Positions 16,375 through 25,497 of a DNA stretch of 33,789 nucleotides are shown here, in pieces. The translations under genes and the position numbers were made by a program. The stretch is from Deltaproteobacteria bacterium. Its GTDB lineage: Bacteria > Desulfobacterota > Desulfomonilia > Desulfomonilales > Desulfomonilaceae. Each line of letters begins with the position of its first letter. Positions within the stretch are counted from its first letter, which is position 1. The stretch is taken from positions 1 to 33,789 of the forward strand of contig JAJYDQ010000044.1 of NCBI GenBank assembly GCA_021777225.1, read 5' to 3'. The notes below the pieces were generated by a model. The model saw only the letters and a program-made list of their open reading frames with translations. It was not told where the DNA came from and made no database searches.

Positions 16375-17782
16375 TCCGCCTAAAAGCGTCTACAATTAAC
16401 CTGGGAACGATTTGGGCCTGATTATAGAGAAATGTCCTCGGGTCAAGCAACACACTGTCTTCCTTGACAATTGTGATGACTGCTGGGTTCCCCTTACGCA
16501 GGGAGCTTTCCAGACGGGCGGCTGAAAAAACTTTCGGTTTTATCGATACACGAGGCCCAATAAGGTCACTCATTGGAAGAGCGCCTCCTCCGACCCTACC
16601 AACTCCCTGTTCTACAGAAATTTGGGCCTCATCTCCTAGCTCAGATTCCAATGCTTGAGTTATTTCTTGCACGTCAATCATCAATTCATCAGGTGACTTG
16701 CTAATCATGGCCAAAGTCGGGATGGAACCCGTCGGCCCCACCTGGCTTATATACTCCTGAAGAGTAGCCTCCAACCCAGCAAGTGTCATTTTGTCCATCC
16801 TTAAGGCTCTGACAAGAGGATTCGAACCCATTAGGCTTATATACTCCTCTTTCCCAACCAATATTCCGGCCTGAGGACCTCCAAGTAACTTATCGCCGCT
16901 AAAACTAACTATATCGATACCAGTTGACAGGACATCCTGGACAGTGACTTCGTCGGGCAGTCCAAACGGCGAAAGATCTACCAGGCACCCGCTTCCAAGA
17001 TCCATCATTGTTGGTAGTTTGTATTCCTTGCCGATCTCGACAAGTTCACCAAGAGATATCTCACGCGTGAACCCGACTATTCGATAGTTGCTTGTATGCA
17101 CTTTTAAAATTAGAGCTGTGTTTTCATTAATTGCTTGTATATAGTCTCGTGGATGGGTCCTGTTAGTCGCCCCGACTTCTCGGAGAATTGCGCCAGACTG
17201 AGCCATTACTTCAGGAATGCGAAACGATCCGCCTATTTCAATTAACTCCCCCCTCGACACTATAACCTCTTTTCCTTTAGCTAACGTGCCGAGCGCCAAC
17301 AGTACGGCGGCGGCATTATTGTTGACGGCAAGAATAGCTTGAGCGCCGGTAAGTTCTTCTATCAGCGAGTTCAAGTGAGAGTTTCGCTGACCGCGTTTTC
17401 CTTTCTCCACATCATATTCAAGGTTTGAATATGATGTCGCTATTTCGAGAATCCGCTCCGCTACTTTCCATGATAAAGGCGACCGGCCAAGATTTGTATG
17501 AACAACAACACCCGTAGCGTTAATAAGCGTTTGAAGATTTGGCCTAAGCCTTCTCTCGGCCATCTCACATATTCTGCCTACTACGGAATCAAAAGCGAGA
17601 TCTTCTGGAGTTAATTGATTTTTCTTGATTGAATTTCGCAAATCGTTGAGGGTTGCTATCAAGATGCGTTTTACAACCGCTTGGGCATAGCGGCCTAAAA
17701 GCGCATTAATCCGAGGATGAGACAGTATTTTGTCAACGGAGGGGATTAGGCTGTATAATGCTTCCGAATTGCTATCTGCCAC
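16364..17782 (-). CDS. selA: L-seryl-tRNA(Sec) selenium transferase
   Basis: 472-residue PLP enzyme converting Ser-tRNA(Sec) to Sec-tRNA(Sec) with selenophosphate, the bacterial route to selenocysteine. Seen: N-terminal SelA domain (LIPSVDKILSHP), INATGVVVHTNLGRSPLS, NNNAAAVLLAL, MDLGSGCLVDL, and the PLP lysine in SFSGDKLLGGPQAGI (K298). Full length for the family. GTG start with AGGA three to four bases upstream. It lies 11 bases after an unknown membrane-anchored gene, so they probably form an operon. selB, selD and tRNA-Sec are not in the window. Its presence supports reading the in-frame TGA at 27635-27637 as selenocysteine. Confidence 0.96.
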   Translation of the reverse strand: MADSNSEALYSLIPSVDKILSHPRINALLGRYAQAVVKRILIATLNDLRNSIKKNQLTPEDLAFDSVVGRICEMAERRLRPNLQTLINATGVVVHTNLGRSPLSWKVAERILEIATSYSNLEYDVEKGKRGQRNSHLNSLIEELTGAQAILAVNNNAAAVLLALGTLAKGKEVIVSRGELIEIGGSFRIPEVMAQSGAILREVGATNRTHPRDYIQAINENTALILKVHTSNYRIVGFTREISLGELVEIGKEYKLPTMMDLGSGCLVDLSPFGLPDEVTVQDVLSTGIDIVSFSGDKLLGGPQAGILVGKEEYISLMGSNPLVRALRMDKMTLAGLEATLQEYISQVGPTGSIPTLAMISKSPDELMIDVQEITQALESELGDEAQISVEQGVGRVGGGALPMSDLIGPRVSIKPKVFSAARLESSLRKGNPAVITIVKEDSVLLDPRTFLYNQAQIVPRLIVDAFRRIRN

Positions 17783-17793
17783 GATCCTGCTCT

Positions 17794-18402
17794 TTAGGGG
17801 GATTTAACTATTTTGATCGATTTGATGACATCTTCAAACATAGGGGAATAGGACTTAAAATCTTTTCCAGGGGCAGAAAACTCCAGGTTGATTTCGTGTT
17901 TGACAGTAAAAATTTTTAAGCTCCAGGACATCAATCGGTTAGCGTCGGATGGGACCCTTTCTTTTACAAGAATTCCTTTCGCGTTCGGAATCCGCAGGGT
18001 TTTGACTTTCTCCATAGCTTTGTCCACATTCGCCGCTCTCTTGAAAGTGTTGATCATGGCGGTTCGTGAACCAATGAGTCGAGCGCCTACCACTATATAT
18101 ATTTCACACGAATCCTTGGTCCATTTAAATATATGAGGCTCGTCAACCCCTTCGGACTTAAAATCGTCAGGAATTTTAATTTCCATAACTCCGTCGACTG
18201 AACGAACAATCGAGGCTCGTGTTTGAGAAGGTTGACAGTATGAGATCTGACAAATCAGAATTAAAAGAGCGCAGAGGGCCAATATCAACAATCTCTTGCG
18301 TTCCAAAACATGAAGAGATGAGTTTGCGATAAAATCAAGCGTTCTGACAATAGACGTAAATGGTCGCAAATCAATATAACTCGTTGTAATATGATGGGTC
18401 AT
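17794..18402 (-). CDS. Unknown membrane-anchored or secreted protein upstream of selA
   Basis: 202 residues, not recognised. A hydrophobic stretch at about residues 38-56 (LLILALCALLILICQISYC) follows an unusually long N-terminal region, so it is either a type II anchor or a late signal peptide; the Cys at its end lacks a good lipobox. The rest is a small soluble domain with two halves, including IKIPDDFKSEGVDEPHIFKWTKD and SWSLKIFTVKHEINLEFSAPGKDF, which reads like a beta-rich extracytoplasmic domain. The ATG at 18402 has AAGGA 5 bases upstream, which supports this start despite the odd N-terminus. It is divergent from mtaB and upstream of selA by 11 bases. Confidence 0.7.
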   Translation of the reverse strand: MTHHITTSYIDLRPFTSIVRTLDFIANSSLHVLERKRLLILALCALLILICQISYCQPSQTRASIVRSVDGVMEIKIPDDFKSEGVDEPHIFKWTKDSCEIYIVVGARLIGSRTAMINTFKRAANVDKAMEKVKTLRIPNAKGILVKERVPSDANRLMSWSLKIFTVKHEINLEFSAPGKDFKSYSPMFEDVIKSIKIVKSP

Positions 18403-18486
18403 AAAGATCCTTAGATTGCGGACACCCGTTGCTTCAATTCGGGCTGTCTACAGCAATTTCAAGATTGATAGCATGGATAAACGCAC

Positions 18487-19830
18487 ATGTCAAAAATCAT
18501 GACAACGGATGCGGGTTCGCCTCGCCTCAAGGCCCATTTGTACGTTTTGGGATGCAAGGTTAATCAGGCGGAGGTTGACAGTATCTCAGCCTTCTTGGAA
18601 CAATGTGGTTTTGAGATCGATCACAGCTGTGAGGCTCCTGATCTTGTCTTTATAAATACTTGCTGCGTAACGGATTCTGCGGCCGGAAAATCTCGCCGCT
18701 TGATAAAAAGACTTTCGGAAAAATACTCTCAGACCAAATTGGTTGTTTCCGGTTGCCTTGCCGAGATTCACCCAGCGATGATTACGAAGGTTTCTGCAAA
18801 AGCTTTGGTGCTTGGCACTCACGCGAAAGACCATTTTCCGGAAATTCTTTCTCGTGACGTCTACAATGTCCCACCAGTTAATTCTCATCCTGCTTCATCC
18901 TGTTCTCATTTTTCCAGAGCCTGGCAGACAACGCGATCATCGAGGGCCAGAGCATTCCTGAAAGTTCAGGATGGATGCTCCCATAGGTGTTCATACTGCG
19001 TGGTTCCGATTGCTCGAGGTCCATCCAGAAGTATGGAGCTAAATCAAGCTGTTAGAAGCGCCCAAATTTTAACTGAGAGGGGATATTCCGAGATTGCCGT
19101 TACCGGAATTCACCTGGGGGCATATGGACGTGATCTGTCGCCCAGAATCAAATTGGAAGACCTGGTTGCGGGCCTGTTGTCTGGTGTCCCAGGTTGCAGG
19201 TTCAGGTTAAGTTCCATTGAACCGCAGGACTTCTCTGAGGAACTGCTTTCCCTGATTTCACGTAATTCAGCAATTTGTCGACATTTTCACATTCCAACTC
19301 AAAGCGGTGACGACAAAATCCTCAGAGACATGTACAGGCCTTATAAAACTGACCTGGTTTTGAGATTAACTGCGAAAATATTTGAATCGATCCCGGACGC
19401 TTGCATTGGCATGGATATCATGGTTGGTTTTCCTGGGGAGACAGACGAATCCTTTGAAAAAACCAAGGAATTCATTAAAAAATCAGGTTGCAATTATCTG
19501 CACGTATTTCCGTTTTCGCCGAGAAAAGGAACTGTGGCGACAGAATTGCCGAATCGGGTCCCTAAACAGATAGCCCGCTCAAGAGTTAGAGTTCTTCGTA
19601 ATTTGTCGACCGAGTTGCGGACAACCTTTTTAAACAAATTTGTGGGCCGGAAGCTTGATGCCTTGATTGAATCGGTCGGAGTAAAACCGGACGGACGGGG
19701 CAAAGGACTAACGGATAATTACATCTCAGTTCATATTGGAGGTTTAGAAAACAGCTTAATTAGAAGGATCGTTCCTATCAAAATTGATAAGGTTACCCAA
19801 AAAGAAGTTTTGGGGGAGTGTTCGTCATAA
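18487..19830 (+). CDS. mtaB: tRNA t6A37 methylthiotransferase MtaB
   Basis: 447-residue radical SAM enzyme adding a methylthio group to t6A37 in tRNA, giving ms2t6A. Seen: UPF0004 domain with three cluster cysteines (LGCKVNQ C23, INTCC about C59, SGCLAE C90), radical SAM C164-x3-C168-x2-C171 (GCSHRCSYC), IPTQSGDDKILRDMYRPY, GFPGETDESF, and a C-terminal TRAM-like beta domain. LGCKVNQ rather than LGCxMN assigns it to MtaB rather than MiaB or RimO. It acts on the product of the TsaC pathway, also in this window. ATG at 18487 is preferred; a second in-frame ATG is at 18499. Confidence 0.92.
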   Translation: MSKIMTTDAGSPRLKAHLYVLGCKVNQAEVDSISAFLEQCGFEIDHSCEAPDLVFINTCCVTDSAAGKSRRLIKRLSEKYSQTKLVVSGCLAEIHPAMITKVSAKALVLGTHAKDHFPEILSRDVYNVPPVNSHPASSCSHFSRAWQTTRSSRARAFLKVQDGCSHRCSYCVVPIARGPSRSMELNQAVRSAQILTERGYSEIAVTGIHLGAYGRDLSPRIKLEDLVAGLLSGVPGCRFRLSSIEPQDFSEELLSLISRNSAICRHFHIPTQSGDDKILRDMYRPYKTDLVLRLTAKIFESIPDACIGMDIMVGFPGETDESFEKTKEFIKKSGCNYLHVFPFSPRKGTVATELPNRVPKQIARSRVRVLRNLSTELRTTFLNKFVGRKLDALIESVGVKPDGRGKGLTDNYISVHIGGLENSLIRRIVPIKIDKVTQKEVLGECSS

Positions 19831-19907
19831 AGTCTGGAACTCAAACAGGTGTTGTTTTTAGCCGCTTGATTGCACAAATTCTCTACACGCTATTTGCTCA
19901 GAGTAAA

Positions 19908-21365
19908 CTAACTGGAGCTGTTCGGTTGTCTCGTTAATTGAATCAGCTCCCTGGCCTTGGTAAGATGTTCCTTAACTTTCTCCAAGTCCTCGGGCTTGGC
20001 GTCCTGAAAATAGTTAAAAATAGCTTCACAAGCAAGGTAGGTGTGTGAAATGGATTGCCTAATCAATTCATGGAATTGCTCATACTTTGCAGGTGGAATG
20101 ATAGAAAAGACCTTTGAATCCAGAATCCTAAGGTCTCTCTTCAGAGATTCCAGTTTGAGTCCCAAATCCTGCGGCATTACAGGCGTATTCACTTCGGAAG
20201 GATCATAATCCGACACGTTAAGACTAGGCGCCCTGGCCATAAGTATAGAAAGTTCTTCTAGTACAGGAGCTGTTTCTAAAAGATATAATCTGAGATTATT
20301 TTCCTTGGCGGCCTGTTCATCAAGAGGTGAAGGTATTTTTTCTTTGGGCGGAGCGCTGACTTCAACCTGACCTTCAGGAGCTGCAGTTTCGACTTCTTGT
20401 TTTTCCTTAACAGGCTGTTGTTCTTTTTCTGGGGTCGGAGTGGTGGGTCTTTCTTCGGGAGGTTGCTCCATGTTTTGAACCTCCGTGGATGAAGAAGTCT
20501 CCTGAGGCAAGATATCCTTAGTCTCTGTGGTCTCCGTCTGGGCAACTTTGACGGCAGATTCAGGTTTTGGTTCTTCAAAAGGTAATTGATCGGCCTCTTT
20601 TCTTGCCTGCAAGACCACCCAATCCTCAGGGACCAAAGATTCGTGATCCTGAAGTGCCTCAACCGGAGTCATAACCTGTTCACTTTTTGAAATTTCCAAT
20701 TCCTTAATTTTGGGGATGCTTAGAGGCTGTCGTTTGGTAAAGATTTCCTTAGTAGGCTCAGGGAGCGCTTCCGTGATATTTATGGGAGAGAGTGGAGGCC
20801 CAAACAGATGGCTTTCCCGTTCAATTCCATCTTTCACATTCTGTTCAATATCTTCTTTCTCAATTGGCGCAGGTGATTTTCGATCACCACGATCAAAGGG
20901 TAAGTGAGTGACAGCTTCCTGGGGATCGGCTTCAACCGGCTGCAATGGCGTCTCAACGGGCTGCTCAGGCGTCAGTTTCTCTGTATTTTGATCCGGCGAT
21001 GGCGCAGGTTGAGGTTCAGGCTTAGGCGCAGATTCAGAAGCTGGTGATGGGGCAGGAACAGGTTCAATTCTGGTCTGATTTTCAGGAGTGGGCTGGGGGG
21101 AAATGGGCTCGGGATGTAGACTTTTCGGTGGTTTAGTATTAACGTCTCCTATTATCCGATTCATTTTTATTTCTGGGATTAGGACTTTATATCCGGATGG
21201 ACCCACCGGCGCATAAGTTTCCGATTTCTGGCCAGAAAGCGCGTTTGAAGGACTTGAATGGAACGGGCTGTTCGAAGATTGACCAAAACACACGGAATTG
21301 AAGGTTAAAACCAACAAAGCCGCCATTGCTGATGCAATTAGTTTAATGGCCTGCAAAAGTCTCAT
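19908..21365 (-). CDS. Exported Pro/Glu-rich protein of unknown function
   Basis: 485 residues from the ATG at 21365, chosen because it begins a clean signal peptide (MRLLQAIKLIASAMAALLVL to about residue 29, ending CFGQ). A TTG at 21401 would add 12 polar residues. Residues about 60-360 form a low-complexity region dense in Pro, Glu, Gln, Ser and Thr with many PxP and EP runs, expected to be disordered and extended. The last roughly 125 residues are helical with a Leu-rich, charged pattern. The design resembles periplasm-spanning linkers with a folded C-terminal domain. There is no lipobox and no cell-wall sorting motif. It stands alone on the minus strand, downstream of no obvious partner. 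Confidence 0.75.
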   Translation of the reverse strand: MRLLQAIKLIASAMAALLVLTFNSVCFGQSSNSPFHSSPSNALSGQKSETYAPVGPSGYKVLIPEIKMNRIIGDVNTKPPKSLHPEPISPQPTPENQTRIEPVPAPSPASESAPKPEPQPAPSPDQNTEKLTPEQPVETPLQPVEADPQEAVTHLPFDRGDRKSPAPIEKEDIEQNVKDGIERESHLFGPPLSPINITEALPEPTKEIFTKRQPLSIPKIKELEISKSEQVMTPVEALQDHESLVPEDWVVLQARKEADQLPFEEPKPESAVKVAQTETTETKDILPQETSSSTEVQNMEQPPEERPTTPTPEKEQQPVKEKQEVETAAPEGQVEVSAPPKEKIPSPLDEQAAKENNLRLYLLETAPVLEELSILMARAPSLNVSDYDPSEVNTPVMPQDLGLKLESLKRDLRILDSKVFSIIPPAKYEQFHELIRQSISHTYLACEAIFNYFQDAKPEDLEKVKEHLTKARELIQLTRQPNSSS

Positions 21366-21478
21366 GCGTGAACGATCAGGCGCTACCGAGGCGCCAATCA
21401 AATACCATTAAGTTGTCAAATAGTAATTAACATCTTCTCAACACTAAACACACTATTATATTAACTTGTTGATTACCA

Positions 21479-21955
21479 TTAGTCAAGTTTGTCATTAATT
21501 TCGGAAGTATCGTCCGACAACAAAGGCCCTAAACCAACTGCCCTTATTCTATCAAGTACTCCATTTATGAAAGCGCCGGAATTCTCCACTCCGTATTTTT
21601 TACCTATTTCTATGGCCTCATTCAATATAACTGCGGTAGGAGTTTCTGGAAATCTAGACATCTCGGCTATTGCCATTCTCAGAATATTGCGGTCAACCTG
21701 GTTTATGCGGTGAAGCTTCCAGTTCTCAGAAAATTCAGAGATTAATTGGTCAATGGAGTTCTTGTGATTAGTGACCGCTGTTATCAAAGCGCCTGCAAAA
21801 TCCATGGCGATTCTTTCCATCTGAACAACTTTTTCCGAATCTGAGTTAAAATGGCTTTCCAAAAACTCTAGAGTTTTCACCGGAGACTGATTCAGTGTTT
21901 CGGCCGCGAATAAAACTTGCAATGTGAACTCGCGTGTTTTTCGTCTGGAGGGCAC
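21479..21955 (-). CDS. nusB: Transcription antitermination factor NusB
   Basis: 158-residue all-helical RNA-binding protein acting with NusE (S10) in rRNA antitermination. Seen: the Arg-rich N-terminus RRKTREFTLQVLFA, the central VDRNILRMAIAEM, and VILNEAIEIGKKYGVENSGAFINGVLDRI, the hallmark NusB C-terminus. GTG start without a strong Shine-Dalgarno. It follows ribH by 55 bases, the ribH-nusB order seen in many bacteria, and is probably cotranscribed with the riboflavin genes. Confidence 0.95.
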   Translation of the reverse strand: MPSRRKTREFTLQVLFAAETLNQSPVKTLEFLESHFNSDSEKVVQMERIAMDFAGALITAVTNHKNSIDQLISEFSENWKLHRINQVDRNILRMAIAEMSRFPETPTAVILNEAIEIGKKYGVENSGAFINGVLDRIRAVGLGPLLSDDTSEINDKLD

Positions 21956-22010
21956 TTTTAAACAAACATTCTCAAAGAATTAGAATTGGAGATAATCTGC
22001 ACTCTTTTGG

Positions 22011-22481
22011 TTATGATTCTATGGATTTTAACAGGCCTGCCATTTCAATAGCCGACATAGCGGCCTCTGCTCCTTTATTCCCTGCCTTTGAGCCGGCTCT
22101 CTCTATTGCCTGTTCCAACGTATCAGTAGTAAGGACGCCGAAGCTAACGGGAATACTCGATGCCAAAGCGGTCTGGGCCACTCCCTTGGCAACCTCTGAC
22201 GCTATATAATCAAAATGAGGGGTGGAACCTCGTATAACTGCACCCAAGGCAATGGCCATGTCATATTTTTTCGATTGCGCAGCAGCGTTGACAGCTTGAG
22301 GAATTTCGAAAGCGCCAGGGACCCTCACAATCGTTATATCGTCAGAAGCCATACCATGTCGAACTAAAGCATCAACTGCTCCATCTATGAGTCTTGCCAC
22401 TATAAAATCATTGAACCTGCTAGCGACAAGCACAGCTTTAAGGCCGGAGGCGTCAAACACGCCTTCTATCACTTTAGTCAT
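22011..22481 (-). CDS. ribH: 6,7-dimethyl-8-ribityllumazine synthase
   Basis: 156-residue subunit that condenses 5-amino-6-ribitylaminouracil with dihydroxybutanone phosphate, the penultimate step of riboflavin synthesis. Seen: [38 protein letters not shown] with the catalytic His, and [24 protein letters not shown]. The ATG at 22481 is chosen because GGAGG lies 5 bases upstream; the seven extra residues of the longer frame cover that site. It lies between ribBA and nusB. Confidence 0.95.
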   Translation of the reverse strand: MTKVIEGVFDASGLKAVLVASRFNDFIVARLIDGAVDALVRHGMASDDITIVRVPGAFEIPQAVNAAAQSKKYDMAIALGAVIRGSTPHFDYIASEVAKGVAQTALASSIPVSFGVLTTDTLEQAIERAGSKAGNKGAEAAMSAIEMAGLLKSIES

Positions 22482-22546
22482 TAAGCCTCCAGAACATGAC
22501 ATTTGGGGCGGTCACATCCGCCATTTAGTAGATGTGACCATAGTCT

Positions 22547-23761
22547 TTAACAGGAGGACAACTCGTAGAGATGCCCCATTTTTTCTTTTTTTGTTTTTAG
22601 ATATCTCAAGTTGGTTGAACACGGTTCCACGACAATGGGGACCTGCTCAACGACCTCGAGGCCATAGCCTTCCAGGCCTACTATTTTCGTGGGATTGTTG
22701 GTCATTAAACGCATTTTTTTGACCCCGAGATCGGCCAACATCTGTGCGCCTAGTCCATAATCCCTGAGGTCGGGTTTGAAACCAAGCCTAAGGTTCGCCT
22801 CAACTGTGTCACAACCTTGATCCTGAAGAGCATATGCCTTGATTTTATTCAACAACCCTATACCGCGGCCTTCTTGTTGCATATACAAAATGACGCCTTT
22901 ACCAGCAGATTCAACCATGTGCATGGCCTTTTCCAACTGGTTACCGCAATCACATCTCCGCGAGCCGAAAACATCACCGGTCAAACATTCCGAGTGAACC
23001 CTTACCAGGATAGGGTCTTCAGGGCTAACCTCGCCTTTAACCAAGGCCACATGATTATGATTGTCAACATCATTCTCATAAACAATTAACCTGAAATCGC
23101 CGCCAAATTCTGTTGGCAAGACTGTTTCGGCGCCTCTCCGGACAAGTTTTTCGGTTCTCATCCTGTACTGGATGAGGTCCTTTATAGTGCAAATCTTGAG
23201 ATCATGACGCTCTGCCATTACCATTAAGTCCGGCAGGCGCGCCATTGTTCCATCTTCGTTCAAGACCTCACATATTACGCCGGCAGGGGCCAAACCGGCC
23301 AATCTGGACAGATCGACACTTCCTTCAGTCTGACCGGCCCTAACCAGCACACCACCCTTTTGGGCTCTAAGCGGAAAGACATGGCCGGGTGATATTATGT
23401 CACTGGGCACAGCGCTTTCGTCAACAGCAGTCAGGATAGTAACAGCTCTATCATAAGCCGATATCCCTGTCGTAACTCCTCGCGACGCTTCAATTGAGAC
23501 GGTAAAGTTGGTCCCAAATGGCGACTTATTGTTAGACACCATCATTGGAAGGTCTAAAGATTCGATTTTCTCTTTGGTCATCGACAGGCAAAGAAGTCCC
23601 CGTCCGTATTTGGTCATGAAATTAATGGCCTCTGGAGTCACTTTCTCCGCAGCCATAGTAAGATCACCCTCGTTTTCACGGTCCTCGTCATCAACAAGAA
23701 TTACCATTCTTCCCTGTTTTATCTCTTCAACAGCCTCTTCAACACCTACAAGTACGCCCAT
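22547..23761 (-). CDS. ribBA: Bifunctional 3,4-dihydroxy-2-butanone-4-phosphate synthase / GTP cyclohydrolase II
   Basis: 404-residue fusion feeding both branches of riboflavin synthesis. N-terminal DHBP synthase (about 1-200): [11 protein letters not shown] acidic loop, [27 protein letters not shown]-terminal GTP cyclohydrolase II (about 205-400): zinc cysteines in [16 protein letters not shown], catalytic [11 protein letters not shown], and MTNNPTKI. Both halves keep their key residues, so both should be active. ATG with GGAGG eight bases upstream, 13 bases after ribE. Its stop is 65 bases before ribH. Confidence 0.96.
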   Translation of the reverse strand: MGVLVGVEEAVEEIKQGRMVILVDDEDRENEGDLTMAAEKVTPEAINFMTKYGRGLLCLSMTKEKIESLDLPMMVSNNKSPFGTNFTVSIEASRGVTTGISAYDRAVTILTAVDESAVPSDIISPGHVFPLRAQKGGVLVRAGQTEGSVDLSRLAGLAPAGVICEVLNEDGTMARLPDLMVMAERHDLKICTIKDLIQYRMRTEKLVRRGAETVLPTEFGGDFRLIVYENDVDNHNHVALVKGEVSPEDPILVRVHSECLTGDVFGSRRCDCGNQLEKAMHMVESAGKGVILYMQQEGRGIGLLNKIKAYALQDQGCDTVEANLRLGFKPDLRDYGLGAQMLADLGVKKMRLMTNNPTKIVGLEGYGLEVVEQVPIVVEPCSTNLRYLKTKKEKMGHLYELSSC

Positions 23762-23774
23762 TCAGGCATCCTCC

Positions 23775-24416
23775 CTACATGAATCCGTATTTTTGCAAAG
23801 TCTGTTCATCGAGCCCAGGCTTGCTTGATTGGACACTTACAAATTTTTCCACGTATTTTCCTATCATATCAAACTCAATATTGACAGTATCATTGATCTT
23901 TTTATCGGTCAACCCCGTCAATGTTGAAGTATGTGGGATGATCATGACCCAAAATCTTTCCTTGTTAACCCTGTTAACGGTCAAACTGACACCATCCACG
24001 GCCACACTGCCCTTTTCTACAAGATAACGTGACGAGTCAACATCAAAACCCATTAGAAATCCCACACCCACTTTACGCTTCTCAACTAGCGTCCCTATGC
24101 AATCCACATGGCCGGATACAATGTGTCCACCAAATCGGGAATCTGCTTTCATGGCCTTCTCGAGATTCACACCAGCGCCGGATTTAGCTTTTCCCAACGT
24201 CGTGACATTAAGGGTTTCCGGTGAAATATCCATAGTAAACTGGCCAGTGCCAGTTGATACAACTGTCGCCGTGAGACACACCCCATCCACACAGATGGAA
24301 TCGCCTTCTTTTACATCCGTCATGTCTATTTCCGAATTTATAATTAACCGAACAAAACCTTGGTATGGTTCGATTGACTTTATGACTCCCCTACTTTCGA
24401 CTATGCCTGTGAACAT
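23775..24416 (-). CDS. ribE: Riboflavin synthase alpha chain
   Basis: 213-residue enzyme with two lumazine-binding beta-barrel repeats, dismutating 6,7-dimethyl-8-ribityllumazine to riboflavin. Seen: [12 protein letters not shown] at the start, repeat 1 [15 protein letters not shown], repeat 2 [15 protein letters not shown], and the linker [15 protein letters not shown]. Starts 40 bases after the ttcA stop and is the first riboflavin gene of the run. No ribD (deaminase/reductase) and no room for an FMN riboswitch precede it here. Confidence 0.95.
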   Translation of the reverse strand: MFTGIVESRGVIKSIEPYQGFVRLIINSEIDMTDVKEGDSICVDGVCLTATVVSTGTGQFTMDISPETLNVTTLGKAKSGAGVNLEKAMKADSRFGGHIVSGHVDCIGTLVEKRKVGVGFLMGFDVDSSRYLVEKGSVAVDGVSLTVNRVNKERFWVMIIPHTSTLTGLTDKKINDTVNIEFDMIGKYVEKFVSVQSSKPGLDEQTLQKYGFM

Positions 24417-24456
24417 TCCAAATTCCCGTACAGTCCGCTCATATCTGCGACCGTCG

Positions 24457-25209
24457 TCAGTTTTTTGTCACGAAGTTTAACAGATGTCTGTTATAAACCC
24501 TACTCATGGAGGACAAGATACTATTTTTAATATTCGGGGCTTCTTTTTCGAGATTGGTCAACAATTCCTTTACCCATAGTCTCTTCGAATCAACCGCTCT
24601 TTGGAATATGCACCCGCAGTCCACAACAGGCAACCCCATTTCTTCGGCCATCCTGGCGGTATTTTCTTCGCGAACGTAAACAAGAGGCCTTATTATGATG
24701 TTCTTCCCGTCATCCGCCGCCAGTTTAGGGCTCATACCCTTTATAGATCCATTGTAAAATAAATTTAACAATAGAGTTTCTACGAAGTCATCCAAATGAT
24801 GTCCTAGTGCAATTTTGTTCCATCCTTCACCGGAGGCGAACGAATAAAGGATACCTCGCCGGATCCTTGAACAAAATGAGCAGGGGTTGGTCCCATTCGT
24901 AAGATGCTTTGTCACTATGGACGAAATATCACAATAAATGAACTTGTACGGAATTCCGTCAGAATTGAGGCGACTGGCCATTTTCCCCAGATATTCAGTG
25001 TTAGGTTCTGGGGCAATTACAACTGCTTGGATCTCATAATTAATCGGCGCTCGTTTTTTTAGCGCCAATAGTGAATACAGCAGAGACCACGAATCCTTTC
25101 CGCCAGACAGAGCAACCAGAATCCGATCATTGTCTTGAACCAAAGAAAAATCACCGATAGCCTTGCCGACTAACTTGATTACCTGTTTGCTCGTCGAGAT
25201 TTTAGACAT
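24457..25209 (-). CDS. ttcA: tRNA 2-thiocytidine(32) synthetase TtcA-like ATPase
   Basis: 250-residue PP-loop ATPase. Seen: SGGKDS (35-40), the cysteine pair in NPCSFCSRIRRGILY (C110, C113), GHHLDDFVETLLLN, and C198/C200 in VDCGC, matching the TtcA layout that binds a [4Fe-4S] cluster for s2C32 formation. The ATG at 25209 is chosen for its upstream AGGA with about seven bases spacing; the 32-residue longer frame looks non-coding. It lies upstream of ribE on the same strand and may be in the same transcript. Confidence 0.88.
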   Translation of the reverse strand: MSKISTSKQVIKLVGKAIGDFSLVQDNDRILVALSGGKDSWSLLYSLLALKKRAPINYEIQAVVIAPEPNTEYLGKMASRLNSDGIPYKFIYCDISSIVTKHLTNGTNPCSFCSRIRRGILYSFASGEGWNKIALGHHLDDFVETLLLNLFYNGSIKGMSPKLAADDGKNIIIRPLVYVREENTARMAEEMGLPVVDCGCIFQRAVDSKRLWVKELLTNLEKEAPNIKNSILSSMSRVYNRHLLNFVTKN

Positions 25210-25497
25210 AAATATTCCTACTTGACTCAAAGAAACAGTCAACGTTCTGGCCAATATGTTGCACGATCCGTCAACAACCGCAGGATTCCGGACTAAACAA
25301 CACATTTGGGAATGTTTGTTTCAAAATAAACTCGGAAATCTCTTACTCGCTCTTGATAAAATCGTCATATAGAATAAATTGTACCGTTACGAATTTCAAT
25401 CAGAGGATATGTGAAGAGAACTCTTGAGGGTACTTCAGTCATCGCTTTGTAAAAATTCGTTGAAAACAATTTGATAGTTTATTCAGGGAGACAATGA

